From IMG/VR virus record IMGVR_UViG_3300032240_000831, positions 1 to 22,181 of that record: a stretch of DNA of 22,181 bases; one strand, 5' to 3'. Source of the DNA: a virus. A program made the translations under genes and the position numbers. The notes beneath the pieces were generated by a model. That model was not told the origin of the DNA. It saw only the letters and a list, made by a program, of their open reading frames with translations, and searched no databases. Positions 15,490 to 20,266 of the stretch are shown one piece after another (position 1 is the stretch's first letter; each line of letters opens with the position of its first letter).

Positions 15490-15779
15490 CGTAGTAAAAA
15501 CATGACATACTGATCCTCACTAACAGTCCACTCAGGCCAACCCACAGGATGACAGCCTCTGTGAGCATGTTGATCCAACCAAGCTGAGACCTCCAAGTCC
15601 GCGGTCATTATCCGCCACGAGTTCATAACTCCAGGTTCACTGCTCCAAATTCTGCCCGTGACACGATAAACACTGCCAGGACTGGGACTACCAAGTCCAT
15701 AGCCAATGCCCACGTTACCTGAGCTGTCTATTCTCATAACCTCGCCTATGCCCTGCTGATTAAATGTCATTACCTGCAT
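15474..15779 (-). CDS. Short protein with tail-fibre signature, 101 aa
   Basis: A 101-residue protein whose N-terminus MQVMTFNQQGIGEVMRIDSS continues into GNVGIG, a beta-strand motif common near the ends of phage tail fibres just before chaperone or tip domains. It then reads YRVTGRIW and a C-terminal module DLEVSAWLDQHAHRG and YVMFLLRWGTD, shared in pattern with the ORF at 14970. Detached from any large fibre gene, it may be a small fibre-tip adaptor or the remnant of a larger fibre. It is the first of three overlapping minus-strand genes. Confidence 0.6.
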   Translation of the reverse strand: MQVMTFNQQGIGEVMRIDSSGNVGIGYGLGSPSPGSVYRVTGRIWSSEPGVMNSWRIMTADLEVSAWLDQHAHRGCHPVGWPEWTVSEDQYVMFLLRWGTD

Positions 15780-15792
15780 ATTATACTAGTAA

Positions 15793-16194
15793 TTACCTGG
15801 CAGGTTCAACCTCACGATCCAAGTCCGAGTGATAAGCTGACCAAGCCACAGCAAAGCCTAGTAGAGCACTGACAAATATCGTGGGTGCCCAAATGATCTG
15901 TACAACATTATTGACCGCGGCACCAGTGAGCGCACTGCTGAAATACCTGTCAGTATATTCTCTTTGCTGATCAGTGTAGTCAGGTCTAAGCCCATATAGA
16001 TAGTAGAGTTTGGCCGCTGTAGTGCCCCAAAAGCCCAAGGGATTGAGTTCTCGTCCGCCCGATGATAAACTTATATAAGTGGTAGCAACATCTGCCACAG
16101 CTGCAGTTTCTACCGTGGGACGACTAATGCCCAGGCTAGTACAACCAAGTAAGCTAATAGCGACTACAACAACAGCAATGAGTTTAAGGATCAT
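15793..16194 (-). CDS. Putative lipoprotein with a C-terminal membrane segment
   Basis: A 133-residue protein. Residues 1-17 are a signal sequence ending in a lipobox LLGC, so Cys18 would be lipidated after signal peptidase II cleavage. The mid region ADVATTYISLSSGGRELNPLGFWGTTAAKLYYLYG has the D-x-x-TT...G-x-E-x-NP pattern of DUF5658-like membrane proteins. A second hydrophobic stretch lies at about 97-120. The combination could serve as an outer-membrane spanin or a superinfection or surface protein, but neither is demonstrated. No ribosome site is obvious. It is the first gene left of the noncoding region and diverges from the tRNA/ncRNA unit. Confidence 0.65.
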   Translation of the reverse strand: MILKLIAVVVVAISLLGCTSLGISRPTVETAAVADVATTYISLSSGGRELNPLGFWGTTAAKLYYLYGLRPDYTDQQREYTDRYFSSALTGAAVNNVVQIIWAPTIFVSALLGFAVAWSAYHSDLDREVEPAR

Positions 16195-16281
16195 AATATA
16201 TGTGTATAGTTATCCAAAATCACTGCTGGGAAAATTACACTGCTATTACATACACATAGACATATAAGCACATTAGGTAAA

Positions 16282-16421
16282 ACCCCGCTGTAGCCATTAC
16301 GCTATTATAGGCTATTGCGCGATAGCGCACAGCGCAGAGAAGCGCGGACAATACCCCGCTGTAGCCATTTTAGAAATAGTGAAAACTTCGCTGCATGCAA
16401 GCGCCGAATACCCCGCTGTAG
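16282..16421 (+). repeat. Three direct repeats ACCCCGCTGTAG
   Basis: ACCCCGCTGTAGCCATT occurs at 16282-16298 and 16353-16369; the first 12 bases recur at 16410-16421. Start-to-start distances are 71 and 57. The intervals hold short self-complementary GCGC tracts, so each unit could form a hairpin. Confidence 0.85.
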
Positions 16422-16427
16422 GGGTCT

Positions 16428-16494
16428 GGGAGAATGGTGGATTCGGGTGTGAGAGAATGGTGAGAGAATGGTGAGAGAAAGATGAGAGAAAGAT
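16428..16494 (+). repeat. Five 11-bp iteron-like units
   Basis: Four contiguous units: GAGAGAATGGT at 16451-16461 and 16462-16472, then GAGAGAAAGAT at 16473-16483 and 16484-16494. A degenerate unit GGGAGAATGGT at 16428-16438 is set off by 12 bases. One helical turn per unit is typical of cooperative protein binding, as in origin iterons. Confidence 0.9.
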
Positions 16495-16500
16495 GATTTA

Positions 16501-16511
16501 TGGTTAGACCA
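16501..16511. promoter_or_regulatory. Stand-alone TGGT-N3-ACCA operator
   Basis: TGGTTAGACCA is an exact dyad match to the operators in the right-arm promoters. Here it follows the iteron array directly and has no promoter around it, suggesting a second site for the same regulator. Confidence 0.55.
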
Positions 16512-16720
16512 TTTTACTATAGCCTCTCATCCCCACGGTGGTCTCTACAATTTTTACTGTAGAATTCACTGTTTTCCCACAGTTTTGGCCCAGTTTTTGG
16601 TAGAATTCTGCCACTTTTGAAGGGATTTTTCACCGTTTTTTCATGGCTTTTAGACCACGTATTCACGGTCAACCACAGTGAAAATGCCCTGCCGCAGTGT
16701 AAGTGTATAGTGGATCACAG

Positions 16721-16749
16721 TTGACCAAACTTGGAATGTGTGTTATACT
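16721..16749 (+). promoter_or_regulatory. Sigma70 promoter of the tRNA and structured RNA
   Basis: TTGACC (16721-16726), 17 bases, TATACT (16744-16749), ending 36 bases before the tRNA. The spacer holds a CCAA-AC-TTGG dyad. An 8-bp stem (16756-16763 with 16776-16783) lies between promoter and tRNA and may guide 5' processing. Confidence 0.8.
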
Positions 16750-16785
16750 ATGTGCATACACTAAGTAATTATAGGTAGTGTATAC

Positions 16786-16863
16786 GGGCCCTTAGCTCAT
16801 GTTGGTTAGAGCAGTGGACTCATAATCCATTGGTGCTGTGTTCGACTCACAGAGGGCCCACCA
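16786..16863 (+). tRNA. tRNA with anticodon CAT (Ile2 or elongator Met), CCA encoded
   Basis: A 78-nt cloverleaf. The 7-bp acceptor pairs GGGCCCT with AGGGCCC, then A and encoded CCA. The D stem is GCTC/GAGC, the anticodon stem GTGGA/TCCAT with loop CTCATAA (anticodon 16821-16823), and the T stem CTGTG/CACAG with TTCGACT. G1-C72 excludes initiator tRNA. The acceptor and D arm resemble bacterial tRNA-Ile2 (AUA decoding after lysidine modification) more than elongator Met, but this call is tentative. It is transcribed from 16721, and the structured RNA starts 18 bases downstream. Confidence 0.95.
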
Positions 16864-16881
16864 AGTTGTTTATAAACCCGA

Positions 16882-17125
16882 GGATGTGCGATATATACTG
16901 CAGGACAAGATCAGGAGCTAGAAGTCTGGGAGATCTTCGAGCGCAGTTGAGGTAACGACCTAGTCCGACCGTAAGCACGCCGAATCAGCGACCAAGTACT
17001 TCTAGTGGTCAAGGCTCGTCATCGAGAGATGGCAGGAACATGCTGGCGGGGACAGTGACAGGATACTTGCCTAGTCACTGAACTGAGAATGGGGCTTCGG
17101 CCCCTGTCTCTTATATACGCTGTCC
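16882..17125 (+). ncRNA. Unassigned structured RNA, about 245 nt, closed by a long-range helix
   Basis: No ORF is plausible, yet pairing is extensive. Ends: GCG-A-TATATA (16888-16897) pairs with TATATACGC (17112-17120) with one bulged A, extended by GGA (16882-16884) with TCC (17123-17125). Inside: CTAGAAGT (16918-16925) with ACTTCTAG (16998-17005); hairpin AGGT-AACG-ACCT (16950-16961); GTCATC-GAGA-GATGGC (17018-17033) with a GNRA loop; a 10-bp stem with one bulge (17053-17062 with 17070-17080); and GGGGC-TTCG-GCCCC (17091-17104) extended by GAGA/TCTC. The last helix has no real T-run, so it looks structural rather than terminating. It is probably cotranscribed with the tRNA. RNase P, tmRNA and group I core motifs were sought and not found. 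Confidence 0.65.
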
Positions 17126-17392
17126 GTATACATTAGTTTTACCGCAGTGCTTTAAGCTACCACGCGGCTTCACTGTAATACTACGGCGCGGCATGCGTGG
17201 CTTACATACAACAACTTGCACAGTGCCCTCACTGTAAGTGTAAAGTATGTCCTTTTGTTTAACTGTAGTGTGTAACATTTTGGCTCCTTTTTTGCAGTGT
17301 ATAGTGTATTATACGACATTTTGGATAACCCGTCAACCTCTCGGGACATTTGGCAGTGCCGGCGGTGTTGTGAAAATACAACAAAAAAAGTG
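17126..17392. other. Noncoding stretch with CAGTG-rich repeats
   Basis: No credible gene on either strand; the 101-codon minus frame at 17170-17475 runs across a strong plus promoter. It contains CACTGTAAGTGTAAAGT (17230-17246) and GCAGTGTATAGTGTAT (17294-17309), related to GCAGTGTAAGTGTATAGTG at 16694-16712 on the other side of the tRNA. A near-operator GTTTTACCG lies at 17136-17144. A TGTTGT/ACAACA inverted repeat followed by seven A residues precedes the promoter at 17393. Confidence 0.5.
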
Positions 17393-17421
17393 TTGACAAG
17401 TTGGTAAAACCACGTTATAAT
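17393..17421 (+). promoter_or_regulatory. Sigma70 promoter with spacer operator (class A), leaderless output
   Basis: TTGACA (17393-17398), 17 bases, TATAAT (17416-17421), with TGGTAAAACCA at 17402-17412. The predicted transcription start coincides with the ATG at 17428. Confidence 0.93.
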
Positions 17422-17427
17422 ACATAC

Positions 17428-17766
17428 ATGACACAGACAAACACCCCCCGTAAAAAGCGTGTAGATCGCAATCACATCATCTATGAGCTTCGCGTCAACG
17501 GGCTTAACTACATAGGGGTGACTGCTAAGACTGAAAGCACTGTACAGAAGTCAGTGCGTGTTCGTGCCAACAAGCACTTCTATCGTGCTAAGACTGAAGA
17601 CAAGAACTGGCTCTTGTGTGCTGAACTTCGCAAGCTCGCGAGCAAAGACGACATAGAGATCTTAGTGCACGAAGTAGTGCGTGGCAAGGCCGAAGCACAT
17701 CGTAGGGAAGTAGAGATCCGCCGGGCTGTAAAGCCCATGTTAAACACAGACACTAGAGGAGATTGA
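17428..17766 (+). CDS. GIY-YIG nuclease-like protein, probably leaderless
   Basis: The frame is open from 17401, but the first nine codons lie within the promoter. ATG 17428 gives 112 residues. GIY-YIG landmarks follow in order: HIIYEL (Y19) and LNYIGVT (Y28-I29-G30), basic helix QKSVRVRANKHFYRA (R44, R46, with H50), conserved Glu in HRREVEIRR (E94), and terminal Asn in PMLNTD (N106). The family cuts DNA using one metal ion and occurs as homing, repair or restriction enzymes. The ATG lies seven bases after the -10 box, so the mRNA would have almost no leader and no ribosome site. The next gene is one base away, so it is first in a two-gene unit. Confidence 0.8.
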   Translation: MTQTNTPRKKRVDRNHIIYELRVNGLNYIGVTAKTESTVQKSVRVRANKHFYRAKTEDKNWLLCAELRKLASKDDIEILVHEVVRGKAEAHRREVEIRRAVKPMLNTDTRGD

Positions 17767-17767
17767 T

Positions 17768-17983
17768 ATGAAGACAGCCAAAGTTGAGGGACAGACTGTT
17801 ACCATCGGAGACTGGGTCGGCTTTAAAGCCGACATTGAACAAAGCGGACAGATCGTAGAGATCAAGTCTAGTTATATGGGACAGGCCTTGGTGCTAGAGA
17901 ACAAGGGCGGGTTCCACGGGGACTACATTGGTGGGGAAACAATAACCACACAAGAAGCCAGGGATTGTTGGCTCGAAGGTTGA
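17768..17983 (+). CDS. Small beta-rich phage protein, 71 aa, unknown
   Basis: A 71-residue protein starting MKTAKVEGQTVTIGDWVGFK with short alternating strands (QSGQIVEIKSS, QALVLENKGG), suggesting an SH3-like or KOW-like barrel. It ends with a helix TQEARDCWLEG. AGAGGAGA lies within the end of the GIY-YIG gene, and the start is one base after its stop, so translation is coupled. The stop at 17981-17983 overlaps the -35 of the next promoter. No function is assigned. Confidence 0.8.
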   Translation: MKTAKVEGQTVTIGDWVGFKADIEQSGQIVEIKSSYMGQALVLENKGGFHGDYIGGETITTQEARDCWLEG

Positions 17984-18008
17984 CACGTTGGTAAAACCAT
18001 GCTACAAT
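17980..18008 (+). promoter_or_regulatory. Sigma70 promoter with spacer operator (class A)
   Basis: TTGACA (17980-17985), 17 bases, TACAAT (18003-18008), with TGGTAAAACCA at 17989-17999. The -35 overlaps the stop codon of the upstream gene. AAAGGAG (18023-18029) serves the ATG at 18035. Confidence 0.92.
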
Positions 18009-18034
18009 AGTGGCACACTAACAAAGGAGCAGGT

Positions 18035-18298
18035 ATGTATACAGTTGAACTCTACAAAGCAGATCGTCGTGTCAAAGGCGGCGAGCGCCTGGATCGCAAG
18101 GTAGATCACAGTACCGCAGACCGTGCGGCCATTGCTGAGGTCTACAGTGCCAAATACCCGGCCGCCAAAGGTTGGCGCTACGAGATCCACGAGACCTATG
18201 TGACCCGCACTAACTTGATGGGCGGCCGGGAGTATCAGGAACGCTACGACACTCCACGTTATTGCTCGCCCAGCTCAGAAGCCTACTGGAGCATGTAA
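18035..18298 (+). CDS. Small basic phage protein, 87 aa, unknown
   Basis: An 87-residue protein beginning MYTVELYKADRRVKGGERLD, with a helix ADRAAIAEVYSAKYPAAKG and an aromatic Arg-rich C-terminal half (REYQERYDTPRYCSPSSEAYW). Its N-terminus resembles the 48-aa protein at 13783 in pattern only. It is monocistronic behind a class A promoter, and its TAA begins the 45-base repeat that forms the next promoter. No catalytic or membrane features are visible. Confidence 0.8.
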   Translation: MYTVELYKADRRVKGGERLDRKVDHSTADRAAIAEVYSAKYPAAKGWRYEIHETYVTRTNLMGGREYQERYDTPRYCSPSSEAYWSM

Positions 18299-18340
18299 TA
18301 ACCTTAGAGGTTGACAGGGCTTTGGTTTTACCATATAATA
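18296..18340 (+). repeat. 45-bp promoter repeat, copy 1
   Basis: Matches 19926-19970 at 41 of 45 bases by eye, including AACC-TTAGA-GGTT before the -35, GACAGGGC after it, TTGGTTTTACC and TATAAT. Copies this similar behind unrelated genes indicate duplication of a promoter cassette. Confidence 0.88.
18311..18339 (+). promoter_or_regulatory. Sigma70 promoter with spacer operator (class B)
   Basis: TTGACA (18311-18316), 17 bases, TATAAT (18334-18339). The operator TGGTTTTACCA (18323-18333) begins at spacer base 7 and touches the -10, unlike class A. AAAGGAG serves the ATG at 18367. Confidence 0.93.
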
Positions 18341-18366
18341 CATACATAGACAACAAAGGAGCTGAT

Positions 18367-18579
18367 ATGACACGCGAGTACACTACCAAACTGTTGGAAA
18401 TGATGGACGAGGGCCTGATCAGCGCAGAAGCTGTGGCAGAGATGGCCCTGGCTTACATGAGCGAGGACGATGTTGCGGACATGATGCGGGCTAACGATAT
18501 CCTGCTCGAAGAAGATGAGGACTACGACGGTCAGCCCGACGAAGCGCAAGAGTGGGAAAGCTTCGACCCAGATTGCTGA
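18367..18579 (+). CDS. Small acidic phage protein, 70 aa, unknown
   Basis: The frame is open from 18262, but promoter and ribosome site (AAAGGAGC, ending 6 bases before) place the start at ATG 18367, giving 70 residues. The N-terminal 45 residues are helical (LLEMMDEGLISAEAVAEMAL, then MSEDDVADMMRAN). The tail is strongly acidic (LLEEDEDYDGQPDEAQEWES). Such tails are seen in phage host-takeover and DNA-mimic proteins, but nothing here identifies a target. It is monocistronic. Confidence 0.8.
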   Translation: MTREYTTKLLEMMDEGLISAEAVAEMALAYMSEDDVADMMRANDILLEEDEDYDGQPDEAQEWESFDPDC

Positions 18580-18632
18580 AGTGCCAATCCCTGCCACTAG
18601 GCCCCGCAACTCGCCCGGGTACTTCGCAGGGG

Positions 18633-18661
18633 TTGACACCGAAGCAGAATCGTGTTATAAT
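18633..18661 (+). promoter_or_regulatory. Sigma70 promoter without the spacer operator
   Basis: TTGACA (18633-18638), 17 bases, TATAAT (18656-18661). The spacer lacks TGGT-N3-ACCA, making it a natural constitutive comparator in the array. CCCTGC (about 18589-18594) and GCAGGG just before the -35 can pair as a hairpin over the upstream gene end. Confidence 0.92.
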
Positions 18662-18685
18662 ACATGTACACACTAAGGAGCAACT

Positions 18686-18832
18686 ATGAAAGCATGGGAT
18701 GTTATACGCAACGGTCGTGTCATTGACACTGTATTCTATGACGCAGACTGTGAGCTGTGGTATGTACGCAAGGGCTTGATTGAGCACGATGGCTACCCCT
18801 GCGACATCATTGTTAAACCCGCAACACGATAA
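18686..18832 (+). CDS. Small phage protein, 48 aa, unknown
   Basis: ATG 18686 follows AAGGAG (18675-18680) and a perfect promoter. The frame has 49 codons and ends in TAA at 18832. The product reads MKAWDVIRNGRVIDTVFYDA, then DCELWYVRKGLIEHDGYPCD and a short basic end. It is a compact alpha/beta sequence with a KGLIEHDGYP turn that I associate with small phage proteins of unknown role. The next ribosome site AAGGA starts at its stop codon, so it is in an operon with the genes at 18841 and 19218. Confidence 0.8.
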   Translation: MKAWDVIRNGRVIDTVFYDADCELWYVRKGLIEHDGYPCDIIVKPATR

Positions 18833-18840
18833 GGACTGAC

Positions 18841-19221
18841 ATGCAACGCTATTACGACACAATCGCTGAATTCGAACGCGACGGCTTTGACATTATTGTA
18901 GACAAATCCTATGAAGACTTACACCCGCGCGATTGCTTTGACGACTCAGTCACTGATATCAAACAACTCTGTGAGGACATCGATAGCGGCAAATACGACT
19001 GGTTCATGCTTAGGGTACGTGTACTCGTCGAAGGGCTCGAACTGGGCAGTGCCTACCTCGGCGGATGCTTATACAGTGACGCCCGCGAAGTCCTTACTGA
19101 CGGGACTGCCGAAGACCTCATTGATGAGGCTTTGAAAGAAGCCAAACGTGATGTCTATCGTTTGAGCAAGAAGTTTCAAGAATTGAGCTTTAATATTGAT
19201 GCAGAAGGCATTAATGTATGA
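18841..19221 (+). CDS. Acidic phage protein, 126 aa, unknown
   Basis: A 126-residue acidic protein starting MQRYYDTIAEFERDGFDIIV. It contains a strand-rich middle (DWFMLRVRVLVEGLELGSAYLGGCLYSDAREVL) and a long C-terminal helix (TAEDLIDEALKEAKRDVYRLSKKFQEL). AAGGACTGAC precedes the ATG by a normal distance. It begins eight bases after the previous stop and overlaps the next gene by four bases (ATGA), making it the middle gene of a three-gene operon. An in-frame-looking 74-codon alternative at 18911 is a shadow. No family is recognised. Confidence 0.85.
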   Translation: MQRYYDTIAEFERDGFDIIVDKSYEDLHPRDCFDDSVTDIKQLCEDIDSGKYDWFMLRVRVLVEGLELGSAYLGGCLYSDAREVLTDGTAEDLIDEALKEAKRDVYRLSKKFQELSFNIDAEGINV

Positions 19222-19445
19222 AGTTAGATGAAGTACTACAGTGGGCAGGTACTGCCTGCTTCATGGTCATGTACACTACCATGAGCTTCTTCAAAGAACA
19301 GCATGTTCTACAGTTGACCGCAGGGTGCCTAGGTGGTGCACTGTTTTTGATCTGGAGTCTACGTGCGGCTAACCGACAGCAGACCATTGTCAACGTTGTC
19401 GGAGTAACCATTACGCTTATAGGGTTATATAACGCTATAGGTTGA
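19218..19445 (+). CDS. Small multi-pass membrane protein, 75 aa
   Basis: A 75-residue hydrophobic protein with three likely membrane segments at about 8-24, 32-48 and 56-73, joined by short charged loops (FFKEQH, LRAANRQQ). Topology suggests an inner-membrane protein. Candidates include a superinfection-exclusion factor, an accessory holin or a transport-like protein, with nothing to choose between them. The ATGA overlap with the previous gene shows translational coupling. Its TGA overlaps the -35 box of the promoter at 19442. Confidence 0.8.
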   Translation: MKLDEVLQWAGTACFMVMYTTMSFFKEQHVLQLTAGCLGGALFLIWSLRAANRQQTIVNVVGVTITLIGLYNAIG

Positions 19446-19470
19446 CAAGTTGGTAAAACCTTGCTATAAT
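19442..19470 (+). promoter_or_regulatory. Sigma70 promoter with spacer operator (class A)
   Basis: TTGACA (19442-19447), 17 bases, TATAAT (19465-19470), with TGGTAAAACCT (19451-19461), one base off the perfect dyad. TAAGGAGC precedes the ATG at 19496. Confidence 0.93.
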
Positions 19471-19495
19471 TAACGCTTACACACACTAAGGAGCT

Positions 19496-19792
19496 ATGAT
19501 GTCTATTCAAACTGTTAACGCAGAGATTCTCGCAGGCAACTTCACTAATGATCAGCTGTCAAGCATCATTGACGCTGTCAAGTTTGCTAGGGCACGCCTG
19601 GGAGATCAAGCCAAGCGAGCACTACGCATTGGAGCCAACGTCAGCTTCAATAGCACCAAACTAGGACGCAATGTCACTGGTGTTGTCACAAAGATCGCTA
19701 TCAAGTACGTCACAGTATCAACATCGTCAGGCCTGTGGCGGGTGCCTGCCAGTATGCTGACAGTGACAGCCTCTGAAAGAGAGTTTGCGTGA
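19496..19792 (+). CDS. Small phage protein, 98 aa, unknown
   Basis: A 98-residue protein (or 97 from the second ATG at 19499). The N-terminal half is helical (TVNAEILAGNFTNDQLSSII, then DAVKFARARLGDQAKR). The C-terminal half looks like a small beta barrel (IGANVSFNSTKLGRNVTGVV, then IKYVTVSTSSGLWRVPASML), reminiscent of KOW/SH3-type nucleic-acid-binding folds. The consecutive ATGATG leaves the exact start open. A GTG overlapping its stop begins a possible downstream gene. No function is assigned. Confidence 0.82.
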   Translation: MMSIQTVNAEILAGNFTNDQLSSIIDAVKFARARLGDQAKRALRIGANVSFNSTKLGRNVTGVVTKIAIKYVTVSTSSGLWRVPASMLTVTASEREFA

Positions 19793-19944
19793 CTTTCCGG
19801 CATTGGTGCCACTACAAGTGGTTAGAGCATCAGGAAGAGCTGTCTAGCTATAGTCAGCCTCTTCCATACACATCCACAGAGTACTTCAACCGGTACAAGT
19901 GGTGGCTCAAACGGGAGTTCCGAGCTAATAACCCTAGAGGTTGA
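19789..19944 (+). CDS. Possible small gene with GTG start, 51 aa
   Basis: GTGA joins the stop of the previous gene to a GTG-initiated frame of 51 codons ending in TGA at 19944, inside the -35 of the next promoter. The product, MTFRHWCHYKWLEHQEELSS then EYFNRYKWWLKREFR, is aromatic and basic with amphipathic helices. The coupled start, the lack of stops across the whole gap and the end position all resemble genuine neighbours. No ribosome site is evident, so it is moderately supported. Confidence 0.5.
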   Translation: MTFRHWCHYKWLEHQEELSSYSQPLPYTSTEYFNRYKWWLKREFRANNPRG

Positions 19945-19970
19945 CAGGGCATTGGTTTTACCGTATAATT
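19926..19970 (+). repeat. 45-bp promoter repeat, copy 2
   Basis: Partner of 18296-18340, with 4 differences in 45 by eye. A third, more diverged copy lies at about 21089-21133, with AACCC-TA-GGGGTT before TTGACG. Confidence 0.88.
19941..19969 (+). promoter_or_regulatory. Sigma70 promoter with spacer operator (class B)
   Basis: TTGACA (19941-19946), 17 bases, TATAAT (19964-19969), with TGGTTTTACCG (19953-19963) starting at spacer base 7. TAAGGAGC serves the ATG at 19998. Confidence 0.93.
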
Positions 19971-19997
19971 AAGGCTTACACACACTAAGGAGCAGAG

Positions 19998-20264
19998 ATG
20001 AAAGCACTTCAAGCATACATTGATCAGAAGAACCGTTGGAACGCGATTTTCAAAGGCGAGCAGTTTGAGATCCAGACAGCAAAAGGTCGTCAGCGCATTG
20101 CCAACGCACTGGACGCAGACCTGAGCCCAGAGAACTTGACCTGCGATGGCGAACTGCCCCGCGCAGAGGTTGCTCGTCGCTACAAGGCTCTGCGTGATGC
20201 GGCTGTGCAGTTGACAGCATTGGATCCACAGGTTAAGATGTACGAATTCTACACAGGAGAGTGA
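19998..20264 (+). CDS. Small phage protein, 88 aa, unknown
   Basis: An 88-residue, mostly helical protein (MKALQAYIDQKNRWNAIFKG to RAEVARRYKALRDAAVQL) ending MYEFYTGE. The charged pattern and RRYKALRDAA helix would suit a small nucleic-acid- or protein-binding factor, without a recognised family. It is first in a three-gene operon: the next ATG follows its stop by two bases, and that gene overlaps the DUF1281-like gene. Confidence 0.8.
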   Translation: MKALQAYIDQKNRWNAIFKGEQFEIQTAKGRQRIANALDADLSPENLTCDGELPRAEVARRYKALRDAAVQLTALDPQVKMYEFYTGE

Positions 20265-20266
20265 AC

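Larger units (their letters stand above)
16195..16785. other. Noncoding region with iterons, repeats and a divergent promoter; candidate origin or control region
   Basis: No convincing ORF on either strand. It separates leftward from rightward genes. From left to right it contains a near-operator AGGTAAAACCC (16275-16285), three ACCCCGCTGTAG repeats with GC-rich inverted segments between them, five 11-bp GAGAGAATGGT-type units (16428-16494), an exact TGGT-N3-ACCA dyad (16501-16511), an AT-rich stretch with two GTAGAATTC copies, and the promoter at 16721. This arrangement is compatible with a replication origin, but no initiator gene or DnaA box was recognised. Confidence 0.5.

Noticed and set aside
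16428-16494. CRISPR array
   Set aside because: The units are contiguous 11-mers without 25-40-base spacers, and no cas gene is nearby.
16864-17125. RNase P RNA, tmRNA or group I intron
   Set aside because: The GAGGAAAGTCC and ACAGAA-type RNase P blocks, the tmRNA alanine-acceptor ends and a matching P7 core were not found. A partial AGGTAACG resemblance to RNase P is only a short hairpin.
17170-17475. 101-codon minus-strand ORF in the noncoding stretch
   Set aside because: It crosses a perfect plus promoter and the start of the GIY-YIG gene, has no ribosome site and a composition unlike the other genes.
18491-18862. 123-codon minus-strand frame
   Set aside because: It spans a strong plus promoter and two plus genes with ribosome sites, so it is a shadow.
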